Shown here one piece after another: positions 1 through 8,251 of a DNA stretch of 64,000 nucleotides (the first letter of the stretch is position 1; the number at the start of each line of letters is the position of its first letter). Origin of the DNA: Paraglaciecola sp. (lineage in GTDB: Bacteria > Pseudomonadota > Gammaproteobacteria > Enterobacterales > Alteromonadaceae); NCBI GenBank assembly GCA_009993955.1, contig JAACSL010000002.1, positions 124,001 through 188,000 of the forward strand, given 5' to 3'. The position numbers were made by a program, and so were the translations under genes. The notes under the pieces are model-generated. The model made no database searches, was not told the origin of the DNA, and saw only the letters and a program-made list of their open reading frames with translations.

Positions 1-653
1 TTGCGGTTATTGGCGAGGCCTTTGGGTCGTAAATAAGGCGCGTCGGTTTCAAGCAGTAATTTGTTAAGCGCCATATATTTCAATGCATCGCGTAAGGCTT
101 CACCTCTATTTTGGTCACATACCCAGCCGGTGATGCCAATGTACAAGTCCAAGTCCAGATAGGCCGCCATTTGCTGACGATTACCGGTAAAACAGTGCAC
201 AACCCCTCCCACTAAAGCAGGACGGTATTTCTCTAGGAGGGAAATTTGCGCCGCAAACGCATCACGCTCGTGCAAAAACACTGGCAAAGCTAATTCAACG
301 GCCAGCGCTAGTTGACGTTCGAAGGCATGCAGCTGCGCGGCTGGGGGCGAAAAATTACGATTGAAATCCAAACCACACTCCCCAATGGCCACTACTTTGT
401 TTGAGTCAGCCAAGGTTTTTAACTCTGCGTAACTGTGATCGTCAAACTCACTTGCATGGTGGGGATGTACGCCAACGGTGGTGAACAGGTATGGCGGGTA
501 CTGCTCTGCCAAGATGACAGCTTCACGGCTTTTACTGACGGATGTACCGGTTAATATCAGCTGATTGACCTTGGCCGCTTGGGCACGCTGCACAATCGCG
601 CTGAAGCGTTCTGCTGAGTCAATGAGATTAACGCCAATATCAACCCAACTCAC
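1..653 (-). CDS. tatD: TatD family metal-dependent deoxyribonuclease (3' end cut by window edge)
   Basis: I translated this by hand from the reverse strand. The GTG start at 653 has an AGGTGA ribosome site just upstream, and 217 codons are visible before the left edge. The product begins VSWVDIGVNLIDSAERF and keeps TatD hallmarks: the GVHPHH metal-binding block, AIGECGLDFNRNF, VVHCFTGN, YIGITGWVCD and LLETDAPYLRP. TatD proteins are TIM-barrel metal-dependent nucleases (3'-5' exonuclease / DNA repair); despite the name they are not part of the translocase. The gene lies 54 bp downstream of tatC in the same direction, the classic tatABCD order. Only about the last 40 codons should be missing. 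Identity is very secure; the start is a reasonable choice. Confidence 0.95.
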   Translation of the reverse strand, partial: MSWVDIGVNLIDSAERFSAIVQRAQAAKVNQLILTGTSVSKSREAVILAEQYPPYLFTTVGVHPHHASEFDDHSYAELKTLADSNKVVAIGECGLDFNRNFSPPAAQLHAFERQLALAVELALPVFLHERDAFAAQISLLEKYRPALVGGVVHCFTGNRQQMAAYLDLDLYIGITGWVCDQNRGEALRDALKYMALNKLLLETDAPYLRPKGLANNR

Positions 654-707
654 TGCTCACCTGGCAACCAAGGCTGATAATCCAAGGAATGAAAAAAGCA
701 ACCAGCT

Positions 708-1451
708 TCACAGGGTATTTTCCTGCTCGCTATCTTGGCGTTTTTTAGTGTAGATCCCACCAACAATCACACCAAATTCAAACAAGATCCACATGGGTAC
801 CGCCAACAGTGTTTGGGAAATAACATCAGGTGGTGTGAGTAACATACCCAACACAAATACCCCAACAATCACGTATGGGCGTTTCGCTCTTAACGAAGCG
901 GGTGTCGTGATACCTGTCCAACACATCAACACAATGGCAACAGGGATCTCAAACGACAAACCAAAAGCGAAAAACATCTTCAACACAAAATCTAAATAGC
1001 TGGTGATGTCGGTGTTATTCACCACACCTTCTGGGGCAACACTGGTAAAAAAGGCAAACACCAAGGGAAAGACCACGTAGTAGGCAAAGGCCATACCGGC
1101 GTAAAATAATAAGGTACTAGACAGTAACAAGGGTGCCACTAAGCGTTTTTCGTTTTTATACAAACCAGGTGCCACAAACCCCCATACTTGGTAGAGCACC
1201 ATGGGAATAGCAATAAAAAAAGATAAAACAATGGTTAGCTTAAAAGGGGCAAAAAATGATGAGGCAACGTCAGTAGCGATCATTTGCGCATTATCCGGTA
1301 GCGCTTCAAGTAAGGGAGTCGCTAGCCAATGGTAAAGGTCCTGAGCAAAGTAGACGAGGCATAAAAACACGATAAAAACGCTTGTTACAGCCTTAAGCAC
1401 ACGACTACGTAGCTCAATCAAGTGGGCAATCAAGCTATTGGGGTCAGCCAT
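708..1451 (-). CDS. tatC: Sec-independent protein translocase subunit TatC
   Basis: 247 residues, normal for TatC. It is the multi-spanning core of the twin-arginine translocase in the inner membrane and binds the twin-arginine signal peptide together with TatB. Visible family features are the N-terminal cytosolic segment [14 protein letters not shown], the first periplasmic region, the [15 protein letters not shown] loop carrying the conserved phenylalanine and glutamate, and six hydrophobic segments ending near IVGGIY. The start is 6 bp downstream of the tatB stop, so translational coupling is likely. It belongs to a tatA-tatB-tatC-tatD operon read on the minus strand. Confidence 0.98.
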   Translation of the reverse strand: MADPNSLIAHLIELRSRVLKAVTSVFIVFLCLVYFAQDLYHWLATPLLEALPDNAQMIATDVASSFFAPFKLTIVLSFFIAIPMVLYQVWGFVAPGLYKNEKRLVAPLLLSSTLLFYAGMAFAYYVVFPLVFAFFTSVAPEGVVNNTDITSYLDFVLKMFFAFGLSFEIPVAIVLMCWTGITTPASLRAKRPYVIVGVFVLGMLLTPPDVISQTLLAVPMWILFEFGVIVGGIYTKKRQDSEQENTL

Positions 1452-1457
1452 GAATGA

Positions 1458-1757
1458 TCACTCTTTTGAATACGGTTTTTGGACAGACTCGGCTGCTTTG
1501 CGCAGTTCGTCGACGGTTTCTTGCAGCTTGGGTGACAAATTCTGCATATTTTGTTGTTCAGCCTTTTTCAAATTTTCATGCATCTCATGAATTTTAAATT
1601 GCTGTTCGACTTCCTGACGAAAGCCATTGGCCATGCCTTTGATACTGCGCACGGTTTTTAAGGTCGAACGGATAGCACCCGGCAGCTTTTCTGGCCCGAG
1701 CACAACCAGAGCTACTACGCCAATTAAAACCAGCTCAAAAAAGCCAATATCAAACAT
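1458..1757 (-). CDS. tatB: Sec-independent protein translocase subunit TatB
   Basis: 99 residues. The N-terminus [26 protein letters not shown] is a single membrane helix with the TatB-type glutamate in the membrane segment, followed by the conserved LGPEKLP hinge and an amphipathic helix. The charged tail is shorter than in enteric TatB (about 170 residues). TatB forms the substrate receptor with TatC. Its ATG overlaps the tatA stop by one base (TAATG arrangement), showing tight coupling. It differs from TatA by the PEKLP hinge and the glutamate in the membrane segment. Confidence 0.97.
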   Translation of the reverse strand: MFDIGFFELVLIGVVALVVLGPEKLPGAIRSTLKTVRSIKGMANGFRQEVEQQFKIHEMHENLKKAEQQNMQNLSPKLQETVDELRKAAESVQKPYSKE

Positions 1758-2020
1758 TAGCGGCGCTCGTTATGCTCTGGCGCCGCACTCTTCTTGGCCG
1801 CCGCTGACTGGGCGCTTTTGTCTTCTACTTTATCTTTGTTGACAAAATCAGCATCGCCGTCGGCGTCTTTGCCATCTTTATCTTCATCACTGATGGCTTT
1901 TTTAAAGCCTTTCACGGCTGAGCCCAAATCGCCACCTAAACTGCGTAGCTTCTTGGTGCCAAATAACAACACAATGATGCCTAAAATTATCAGCAATTGC
2001 GGAACACTAATACCAAACAT
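1757..2020 (-). CDS. tatA: Sec-independent protein translocase subunit TatA
   Basis: 87 residues. [21 protein letters not shown] is the transmembrane helix, followed by [21 protein letters not shown], the conserved amphipathic helix with the FGTKKL hinge. The acidic, low-complexity tail ([12 protein letters not shown]) is typical of TatA. TatA oligomers form the pore-like component of the twin-arginine translocase. A GGAG ribosome site lies 5' of the ATG. This is the first gene of the operon, so its promoter should lie in 2021-2165, shared back to back with the divergent gene at 2166. Confidence 0.98.
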   Translation of the reverse strand: MFGISVPQLLIILGIIVLLFGTKKLRSLGGDLGSAVKGFKKAISDEDKDGKDADGDADFVNKDKVEDKSAQSAAAKKSAAPEHNERR

Positions 2021-2165
2021 GAGTTACTCCAAATAGCGGTTTGTGATCATTATACGTAGCTAAATCAAAAGGTCACTGGAATAATTATTGCTAATCATTG
2101 CTAAGGGTTCTGCAATACTGTGATGAGTAGACCTAATTCACACACGACAAAGGAAAGGTACGAGG

Positions 2166-3194
2166 GTGAAATGTAGACGTTTAAGTTTATATGCCGCAAT
2201 TTGGCTAAGCGTGCTAGCCACTAGCGCATCACATGGGCAAACAGTGCCAGGCGCCCAAAACCATGATGCCCCTCAACCAAACACACCAAAAGGTTTATCC
2301 GACGCAGTCACTTCAAAGGTTGAGGAAGCATCAACGCTAGCCAGCGATGAATCACCTTGGTTAGACTCAATGCACCGCAGGGTGAGTGAATCGGTGAATG
2401 ACACAGCCCGTTGGTTTGATCAATTTTTTATGCTCGATGAACAGATAAGCAATGAACAAGCAGTGGGTGAGGCAAGGTTAAAACTGGGCTGGCGCCCGCG
2501 CACTAACGACCTGAATGTATTTGAAAGCCGCTTTAAAGTACGCGTCAGACTTCCGAATTTAAAAAATCGGGTTGACTTGGTTTTGTCTGATTATGACGAC
2601 GAACAACCCGATACGCCGCTGCAGTACAACCAAATAGACCGTCAAGATCAGCAAGATCGCTTCAGTGTAGCTTTACAGTGGCGGCGTCAAGCAGACAGTG
2701 GTTTGTCACATAGAATCGGCATTGGCAGGCGTTTACAGCCTTTTGTAAAAAGTCGTTATCGCAAAAACCTGTCCCTGAGCGAGCACACTGACATCCGGGC
2801 AGAAACGTCGCTTTATTACTACAGTAGCGATGGCTTTGGGGCAGAACTGGCCTTAGCTTATAGTTATGCCATCAAAGAAAACTCGTTACTCCGTTTTAAT
2901 AATAACTTTTATTTTCGTGACAATTCCAATGATTGGTTGTGGCAGCACAGTTGGCAACATCTTTGGCAATACAACGCCAATAATGCGGTGATTAATGGCC
3001 TTTACATCGAAGGACTTAGTCAGCCAAGTTATCATTTAGAAGAGTACTTGATTAGCAGTCGCTGGCGGCAAAGTACCAGCAAAGCTTGGTTATTTTATGA
3101 AATTGAACCGTTTATTACTTGGCGTAAAGATGAAAATTTCAACACCTCTTACGGCATTGCCCTGCGGGTTGAAGGCTATTTTGGAAAAATTTAA
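2166..3194 (+). CDS. Predicted outer-membrane beta-barrel protein, unknown function
   Basis: 342 residues starting at GTG 2166. The start is supported by an AGG-rich ribosome site, and the nearby ATG at 2171 is in another frame and runs straight into a stop. An N-terminal signal peptide (LSLYAAIWLSVLATSASHGQ) precedes a Pro/Asp-rich linker. The rest shows alternating polar and hydrophobic segments rich in Tyr, Trp and Arg (for example SLYYYSSDGFGAELALAYSY), as in outer-membrane barrels. I do not recognise a named family. It is divergent from tatA and convergent with ubiB. A porin-like or surface-lipid role is possible but not shown. Confidence 0.75.
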   Translation: MKCRRLSLYAAIWLSVLATSASHGQTVPGAQNHDAPQPNTPKGLSDAVTSKVEEASTLASDESPWLDSMHRRVSESVNDTARWFDQFFMLDEQISNEQAVGEARLKLGWRPRTNDLNVFESRFKVRVRLPNLKNRVDLVLSDYDDEQPDTPLQYNQIDRQDQQDRFSVALQWRRQADSGLSHRIGIGRRLQPFVKSRYRKNLSLSEHTDIRAETSLYYYSSDGFGAELALAYSYAIKENSLLRFNNNFYFRDNSNDWLWQHSWQHLWQYNANNAVINGLYIEGLSQPSYHLEEYLISSRWRQSTSKAWLFYEIEPFITWRKDENFNTSYGIALRVEGYFGKI

Positions 3195-3214
3195 ACGCCT
3201 TAATACCGCCAAAA

Positions 3215-4840
3215 TCAATCGACTTTAACGTTCCACGCCCGTATCCAACATAGTCCACCACCCGCCAGCAAAAACCCCGCTAGCCATAGGTGACTGTGAT
3301 AAAGCGGCACAATGCTGGCCAATACAATAATGGTTGCGCCGAATATCAGCCACTTGGTACGTTTATGTTGTTGTTTTTGCAGCCATTGCAAACGCTCAAA
3401 CTGCTGGCGCTGCTGTTCTGGCAAGATTTTTATTTGTTTGAGGGTGTCATACACCAGATCGGGTAGTTCTGGCAGCTTTTCCGACCAATATGGCGCATTG
3501 GCTTTGATCTTGGCATACATGGCCTTAAGGCCAATTTGTTCCTTCATCCAATTTTCCAAGAAGGGCTTCGCCGTCTTCCACAGATCTAATTCTGGGTAGA
3601 GTTGCCGACCTAAACCTTCGATGTACAACAAGGTTTTTTGTAAAAGCACTAGCTGCGGCTGGATCACCATGTTAAACCGTCTGGCAGTATTAAACAGTTG
3701 CAGCAAGACATTACTAAATTCGATTTCGGCAAGGGGTTTTTGGAAAATGGGCTCACACACACGGCGAATGGATGCTTCGAAATCATCAATATTGGTGTCT
3801 GACGGCACCCAGCCAGAATCCACATGTAATTGCGCTACCTTGCGATAATTGCGATTGAAAAACGCAATAAAGTTTTCCGCTAAATAGCGTTTGTCTTCAC
3901 TGTTTAAGGTGCCAACTATGCCAAAATCGATGGTGATGTACTGGGGATCTGCCGGATTAAGTGTCGAGACAAAGATATTCCCAGGGTGCATATCAGCGTG
4001 AAAGAAACTGTCGCGGAAAACTTGGGTGAAAAAAACTTCTACCCCTCGTTCTGCCAGCTTTTGCATATTTGTATTGAGGGCTTTGAGTTTGGCCACATCG
4101 GAAATTGGGGTGCCATAGATGCGCTCCATGACCATAACATTACGATGACTGTATTCACTGTAAATGGTGGGCACATACAAGGCCGGCGAGCCTTCGAAAT
4201 TTCGTTTAAATTGCATGCCATTGGCAGCTTCGTGGCTCAGGTCAAGCTCATCAATAATGGTTTTTTCATATTCTTCTACCACTTCTACCGGGCGTAATCG
4301 CTTGCCGTCGGGCAATAATTTCTGCAAGGCCATGGCTACCGTGCGCATTAACTCAATATCTGACTCGATGGTACGTTTGATCGCCGGGCGGATAACTTTG
4401 ATGATAACTTCTTTGCCATGCAGTTTTGCGGTATGAACTTGTGCGATGGAAGCAGAAGCCAATGGCGTTGGATTGAAATCACTGAATAACTCGTTAATGT
4501 CAGCAAGATTAAACGCTTGCAAAATGATGTTCAGTGCAACCTGACTATCAAAAGGCGCCACTTTGTCCTGCAAAATGGCTAGCTCGTCTGCAATATCTTG
4601 GGGTAATAAATCTTCTCGTGTCGAAAGCATTTGGCCAAATTTAATAAACACTGGCCCAAGGGTTTGCAAGGCTAATCGAATGCGTGCCCCTTGGCTTTTG
4701 TCTTGGTGTTGGTTGCGTAACCAAAAAAAACTATAGCGCCCCAGCTTGGCATACCACGGCAACCATTTGGCGGGAATAAGTTCATCAAGGCCATGCTGTA
4801 GCAAGACTTTATTGATGTAGTAGAGACGCAGAATACGCAT
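3215..4840 (-). CDS. ubiB: Ubiquinone biosynthesis regulatory protein kinase UbiB
   Basis: 541 residues, the usual UbiB length. The ABC1/ADCK/UbiB atypical kinase fold is shown by the KxGQ motif ([12 protein letters not shown]), the alanine-rich loop [11 protein letters not shown], the EVIIKVIRP lysine region, the HADMHPGNI catalytic block and YITIDFG. Two hydrophobic helices lie at the C-terminus (after residue about 495), which anchor the protein in the inner membrane. UbiB supports the Ubi complex, perhaps by ATP-dependent lipid extraction. It starts 1 bp after ubiJ, in the operon ubiE-ubiJ-ubiB. Confidence 0.97.
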   Translation of the reverse strand: MRILRLYYINKVLLQHGLDELIPAKWLPWYAKLGRYSFFWLRNQHQDKSQGARIRLALQTLGPVFIKFGQMLSTREDLLPQDIADELAILQDKVAPFDSQVALNIILQAFNLADINELFSDFNPTPLASASIAQVHTAKLHGKEVIIKVIRPAIKRTIESDIELMRTVAMALQKLLPDGKRLRPVEVVEEYEKTIIDELDLSHEAANGMQFKRNFEGSPALYVPTIYSEYSHRNVMVMERIYGTPISDVAKLKALNTNMQKLAERGVEVFFTQVFRDSFFHADMHPGNIFVSTLNPADPQYITIDFGIVGTLNSEDKRYLAENFIAFFNRNYRKVAQLHVDSGWVPSDTNIDDFEASIRRVCEPIFQKPLAEIEFSNVLLQLFNTARRFNMVIQPQLVLLQKTLLYIEGLGRQLYPELDLWKTAKPFLENWMKEQIGLKAMYAKIKANAPYWSEKLPELPDLVYDTLKQIKILPEQQRQQFERLQWLQKQQHKRTKWLIFGATIIVLASIVPLYHSHLWLAGFLLAGGGLCWIRAWNVKVD

Positions 4841-4841
4841 A

Positions 4842-5489
4842 TTAATGTCCTACCTTTGCGGCCATTTCTAGGCGCAGTAGTCTGGCACTCAGACGCTCAC
4901 TGGCACTGCGTAATTGATCGACCTCATCACTAAAATGCGCCAGTTCTGTCGCGCCAACGGCTAAACCATCGGCACGAAGCAGTTGTGCACTCAATTTGCT
5001 GCGCCCCGCTTCAATCTGGGTTTTTGCCTCATGCAACGCGCTGCGCGCCCCCACAAAGGTCTGATGGGCCAGCGCATCCCCCACGTATTGACTCAATTCC
5101 TCTTCCCAATCAATGTGCAATTCTTGAAATAAACTGCTGACACTTTGTGCCACATACATGTCACCCACCAGAATCAATTTTTGCTCTTGAATAAGCTGGG
5201 TCAACTTGCTGCTGTCGCGTAACTGCTGCAAGGTTTCGATATTGAGTTCCAGCATGCAACTGGCCTTAACGAGGTCATCAGGCTGTTCGACTATCGACAG
5301 ATCAATGCGCTGAGAAAATTGCAACAAGATTGGCCATGGCAGTTCGCGCAACCTAACTTGCAAACTCTTGCCTTGCAGCTTTTTTAAACGCGCCTGACTG
5401 TCAGGATCGAGGCCAATGACATGATTGAGCAAACGCTCAACGTTGGCGCTGAGAAATTGAGCCATGGGCATCTTAGAATTTATAGCCAC
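4842..5489 (-). CDS. ubiJ: Ubiquinone biosynthesis accessory factor UbiJ (SCP2 domain)
   Basis: Up to 215 residues. The N-terminal half (about residues 15-120) has the SCP2 sterol-carrier-like pattern with [21 protein letters not shown]; the C-terminal half is helical, with a coiled-coil-like end ([21 protein letters not shown]). UbiJ binds the lipid quinone intermediates inside the soluble Ubi metabolon and partners with UbiK. The upstream ATG at 5489 overlaps the ubiE end by 17 bp; an in-frame ATG at 5471, just past the ubiE stop, would give MPMAQFLS and 209 residues, so the start is uncertain. Position between ubiE and ubiB confirms identity. Confidence 0.92.
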   Translation of the reverse strand: MAINSKMPMAQFLSANVERLLNHVIGLDPDSQARLKKLQGKSLQVRLRELPWPILLQFSQRIDLSIVEQPDDLVKASCMLELNIETLQQLRDSSKLTQLIQEQKLILVGDMYVAQSVSSLFQELHIDWEEELSQYVGDALAHQTFVGARSALHEAKTQIEAGRSKLSAQLLRADGLAVGATELAHFSDEVDQLRSASERLSARLLRLEMAAKVGH

Positions 5490-6261
5490 GATGCAGGGCT
5501 ACAATACCGCCCGTTAAATTTTGATAGGTCGTTTGTTCGAAACCGGCATGTTCCATCATCGCTTTTAATTCTTCTTGGGGCGGATGCATACGGATGGATT
5601 CAGCGAGGTACTGATAACTGTCAGCATCGTTGGCCACCAGCTGACCAATTTTGGGCAGCAAATGGAAGGAGTACAAATCGTACGTTTTGCTCAATAGTTC
5701 GTTGCTGGGTTTGGAAAACTCTAATACCAACAAACGCCCACCGGGTTTTAACACCCTGAACATGGACGCCAAGGCTTTGTCTTTATCGGTAACGTTGCGT
5801 AAGCCAAATGCAATGGTAATCACATCAAAGGTATTGTCTGGAAACGGTAATTCTTCGGCATTGGCTTGCACATAATCGACATTGCTTACAATCCCCAAGT
5901 CGCGCAGTTTATCACGCCCCACTTTGAGCATAGCCTCGTTAATGTCGGCCAAAATCACTTTGCCGCTCTCACCGACAATGCGCGAAAAGCGAGCGCTTAA
6001 ATCACCCGTACCACCTGCCAAGTCAAGCACCTTATGCCCTGAACGCACGCCACTGCAGTCGATGGTGTAACGTTTCCACAAACGGTGAATACCAAGGGAC
6101 ATTAAGTCATTCATGATGTCATATTTGGCGGCAACCGACTGGAAAACCTCTTTTACCAAGGCCACTTTTTGCTGAGTCTCTACCTGTTTGAATCCAAAGT
6201 GGGTGGTAGTCGGCGTATTTTCGCTGTGTGGCTGTTCTGTTTGTGGAGCGTGGTCACTCAT
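5473..6261 (-). CDS. ubiE: Ubiquinone/menaquinone C-methyltransferase UbiE
   Basis: 262 residues from ATG 6261, chosen because AAGGAAA lies just upstream; the frame is open further to 6309 but without support. It is a class I SAM-dependent methyltransferase with motif [16 protein letters not shown], the UbiE signature [26 protein letters not shown] and the second signature [17 protein letters not shown]. UbiE adds the C-methyl group to the benzoquinol ring in ubiquinone (and demethylmenaquinol) synthesis. It is the first gene of ubiE-ubiJ-ubiB and overlaps the earlier ubiJ start. Confidence 0.98.
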   Translation of the reverse strand: MSDHAPQTEQPHSENTPTTTHFGFKQVETQQKVALVKEVFQSVAAKYDIMNDLMSLGIHRLWKRYTIDCSGVRSGHKVLDLAGGTGDLSARFSRIVGESGKVILADINEAMLKVGRDKLRDLGIVSNVDYVQANAEELPFPDNTFDVITIAFGLRNVTDKDKALASMFRVLKPGGRLLVLEFSKPSNELLSKTYDLYSFHLLPKIGQLVANDADSYQYLAESIRMHPPQEELKAMMEHAGFEQTTYQNLTGGIVALHRGYKF

Positions 6262-6398
6262 CGGTTTTCCTTGCACAGTGTTGGCCAATCGCTGGCCAAC
6301 ACCCATCACGATTACTCTAATAGGCGTAGTCTACTCAATTCTGAGCAGGCTCAACAGCTAAGAATGTGATTTGTTTTAGCTGTTTGCTCGACAAAAAC

Positions 6399-6779
6399 CT
6401 ATGCCAGGCGGTGCAATGCGCAGAGTTTATTGCCAGCAGGATCGCGCAAATAAGCCAGATAGAGTTTGCCATTTACGCCAGTTCGTACACCTGGGGGATC
6501 TTCACACGGTGTGCCACCGCTGGCTAAACCAGCTGCATACCAGGCATCAGCAAGTTCAGGGGTTTTGGCACTGAAACCAATCGTACTGCCGTTACCATGG
6601 CAAGCTGGCTCACCATTAATTGGCTTACTCAAGGCTAAAACGCCGCTATCTGTAAAATAAAAACAGCGACCTTTTTCATCCATTTTTCCCGGTTTAAAAC
6701 CCAGCGCCCCCAAGGTGGCATCGTAAAATGCTTTGGACTGCTGGACATCATTGGCACCTAACATAATGTGACTGAACAT
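6399..6779 (-). CDS. VOC family protein (glyoxalase/bleomycin-resistance fold)
   Basis: 126 residues, a single VOC unit made of two beta-alpha-beta-beta-beta modules: MFSHIMLGANDVQQSKAFYDATLGALGF at the start and YLAYLRDPAGNKLCALHR at the end, the usual second metal-ligand region. The family includes glyoxalases, dioxygenases and metal-resistance proteins, so the substrate cannot be named. The AAGGAA ribosome site precedes the ATG. It stands alone between ubiE and the repeat-flanked insertion, and would have been the neighbour downstream of the glycosylase gene before the insertion. Confidence 0.9.
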   Translation of the reverse strand: MFSHIMLGANDVQQSKAFYDATLGALGFKPGKMDEKGRCFYFTDSGVLALSKPINGEPACHGNGSTIGFSAKTPELADAWYAAGLASGGTPCEDPPGVRTGVNGKLYLAYLRDPAGNKLCALHRLA

Positions 6780-6897
6780 CGTTTTTCCTTAGTTAACAAA
6801 AACATACACAGTAAATCAGGACTGGCTGGCATAACCCAATCATGATTTTTTTTGGATCACCATAAGCGGTAAGGATAATCTACCCCTCAAGCTCATC

Positions 6898-6968
6898 GCT
6901 TAAACGAAATTATCACCCACGCTATTGGCTAGCGTAATACTTAGCGCCTGTAAGGAAAGACCACTCTG
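6898..6968 (-). repeat. 71-bp direct repeat, distal copy (duplicate of glycosylase 3' end)
   Basis: This stretch matches 8181-8251 at 70 of 71 positions, in the same orientation, 1283 bp apart. It equals the last 22 codons, stop codon and 2 further bases of the DNA-3-methyladenine glycosylase gene at 8183-8872, but here has no gene body upstream. The only difference (position 6936 versus 8219) changes ATC to ATT, a silent isoleucine change if read as the gene. It is best read as the displaced original 3' end of that gene after an insertion. Confidence 0.95.
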
Positions 6969-7047
6969 CGTAGTCTTTGAGATAACTTGTTTACGTTTTT
7001 TAACGAATAGGTCAACGGTCTATCGATGATAATTGTCTCGGTTATTG

Positions 7048-7752
7048 TTAGTTTGAAATCACCAATGCTTTCTCAGAACCGATAACCCCTAGAATAAGGC
7101 CATGGTATCTGCCTTGGTCGGTATAGATATGCAACATCCCGCCGTTAACAAATTTTCCCAAACTTTCATTGCTACTTAACTTATCAAGCGCCAAATTGAC
7201 ATGCTCGAAGTCTTCCGACGAAACAAGCACTGCGCACAATGACTCTGCGCAGACCGCAGCAGAATTGTCTAAGCCGCTCGTATTTTGCAAGTAACTATTT
7301 ACTGTCTGGTCAATGCTGTATTCAGTCTCAAAACTAATATGGTTTTTGTTATCTGATAGCCGTAATGTTTCTAAAAAATCTGTGACTTGTGCATATGACA
7401 TATTTTCAATTTTTTCACTTTGTAAAATATGCCTGTGTCCGTCCGTTTGCAAAACTTCGCCTTCTTGAAGTCGCTTCTCACCTGTCGGAGGAGACAAGGA
7501 TTCGATATCGCTCAAATTTTGCTGATTCTGATCTTTTAGACCAGCGAACGTTTCCGCAGGTTGTGTGATTTCCTTCTCGATTCCACTTCTCTGGCTCTCA
7601 CTATTTTGCTGGTGATCAAATTCACGCCCGTGATTCTGCTCGGTTGTTTTTGTGAAGACTGATTCACCTTCGTCTATTAAAAAATAGTTTGTACCAGAAA
7701 TAACAAAGATTATTAAAAACAGCGTAAAGAGTATCCGTAAAGATTTTCTCAT
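7048..7752 (-). CDS. Single-span membrane or exported protein of unknown function (cassette cargo)
   Basis: 234 residues. It begins with a positively charged start and a hydrophobic segment (LRILFTLFLIIFVISGTNYF), giving an N-terminal anchor or uncleaved signal. A long polar Gln/Glu/Ser-rich linker (about residues 30-110) leads to a compact C-terminal domain (about 115-234) with a CAESLC cysteine pair that could form a disulfide outside the cytoplasm. A GAGGTG ribosome site lies upstream of the ATG. I do not recognise the family. It lies within the repeat-flanked segment, downstream of the small Cys-rich gene and probably co-transcribed with it. Confidence 0.7.
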   Translation of the reverse strand: MRKSLRILFTLFLIIFVISGTNYFLIDEGESVFTKTTEQNHGREFDHQQNSESQRSGIEKEITQPAETFAGLKDQNQQNLSDIESLSPPTGEKRLQEGEVLQTDGHRHILQSEKIENMSYAQVTDFLETLRLSDNKNHISFETEYSIDQTVNSYLQNTSGLDNSAAVCAESLCAVLVSSEDFEHVNLALDKLSSNESLGKFVNGGMLHIYTDQGRYHGLILGVIGSEKALVISN

Positions 7753-7814
7753 TTCTGCACCTCAAAGTAATTTTCAAATAAAAGGGCACAAGTGCCCTTG
7801 AATGCTTTGGTCAT

Positions 7815-8036
7815 CTATGGATCTTTAGGGGCTACTGGAGCTTGGCGTTTCCAAACATGTCCACCACAACAATCTGAAACGTTTCCATCTTCATCCACTA
7901 CACAAGTATTGTCACACTTGAACGTACCTTTAGGTGTAGTAACCGTACTTTCTGCAAATGTAAGCATGCTAGTTGCTACAAGCATCCCACCCAACAGAAA
8001 AGAAGCCGAACTACATATAATCGTTTTTCTATTCAT
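7815..8036 (-). CDS. Small secreted cysteine-containing protein, unknown function (cassette cargo)
   Basis: 73 residues from ATG 8036; a longer frame to 8093 is open, but the signal peptide and the GGT ribosome site fit the inner ATG. Residues 1-28 (MNRKTIICSSASFLLGGMLVATSMLTFA) form a clear signal peptide. The mature part of about 45 residues holds CDNTC and DCCGG, four cysteines that could form two disulfides or bind a metal, and ends in a basic, proline-rich tail. No family recognised. It is the first gene of the inserted segment; its promoter would lie in 8037-8180. Confidence 0.65.
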   Translation of the reverse strand: MNRKTIICSSASFLLGGMLVATSMLTFAESTVTTPKGTFKCDNTCVVDEDGNVSDCCGGHVWKRQAPVAPKDP

Positions 8037-8180
8037 ATAATGATTACCTTTATTTTGGGTTATCAGATTTGCTAAGAATAAGTCCCTCAGCAAAGCAAAG
8101 CAAAGGTAAATAATAGACTCGAATAGATCAAGAAATAAGGTAAATTATTTTAACAATTTCAACCCTATTTTTTCTACCTA

Positions 8181-8251
8181 GCTTAAACGAAATTATCACC
8201 CACGCTATTGGCTAGCGTGATACTTAGCGCCTGTAAGGAAAGACCACTCTG
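8181..8251 (-). repeat. 71-bp direct repeat, gene-proximal copy (functional glycosylase 3' end)
   Basis: Partner of 6898-6968. It holds the codons for the final 22 residues and stop of the glycosylase gene plus two bases after the stop. Inside it, 8201-8219 is an inverted repeat CACGCTA-TTGGC-TAGCGTG (7-bp arms, 5-bp spacer), reminiscent of a tyrosine-recombinase core site. The other copy has lost one base pair of symmetry at 6936. Identity ends sharply at both edges (8180 and 8252). Confidence 0.95.

Larger units (their letters stand above)
6969..8251 (-). mobile_element. Putative small integrated cassette in the 3' end of the glycosylase gene
   Basis: A 1283-bp unit made of about 1.2 kb of unique DNA plus one 71-bp repeat copy sits between the glycosylase gene and the downstream copy of its 3' end. 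The target gene stays intact because the element side supplies an identical 22-residue C-terminus, the pattern seen when tyrosine-recombinase elements enter the 3' end of a gene. It carries two short genes for exported proteins and no recombinase, so it would need mobilisation in trans, or be a remnant. The inside looks more AT-rich than its neighbours by eye. A simple duplication followed by insertion is the alternative. Confidence 0.5.

Noticed and set aside
8085-8106. GCAAA short tandem repeat near the start of the inserted segment
   Set aside because: Only three to four units of five bases; too short to read as a repeat element or phase-variable site.
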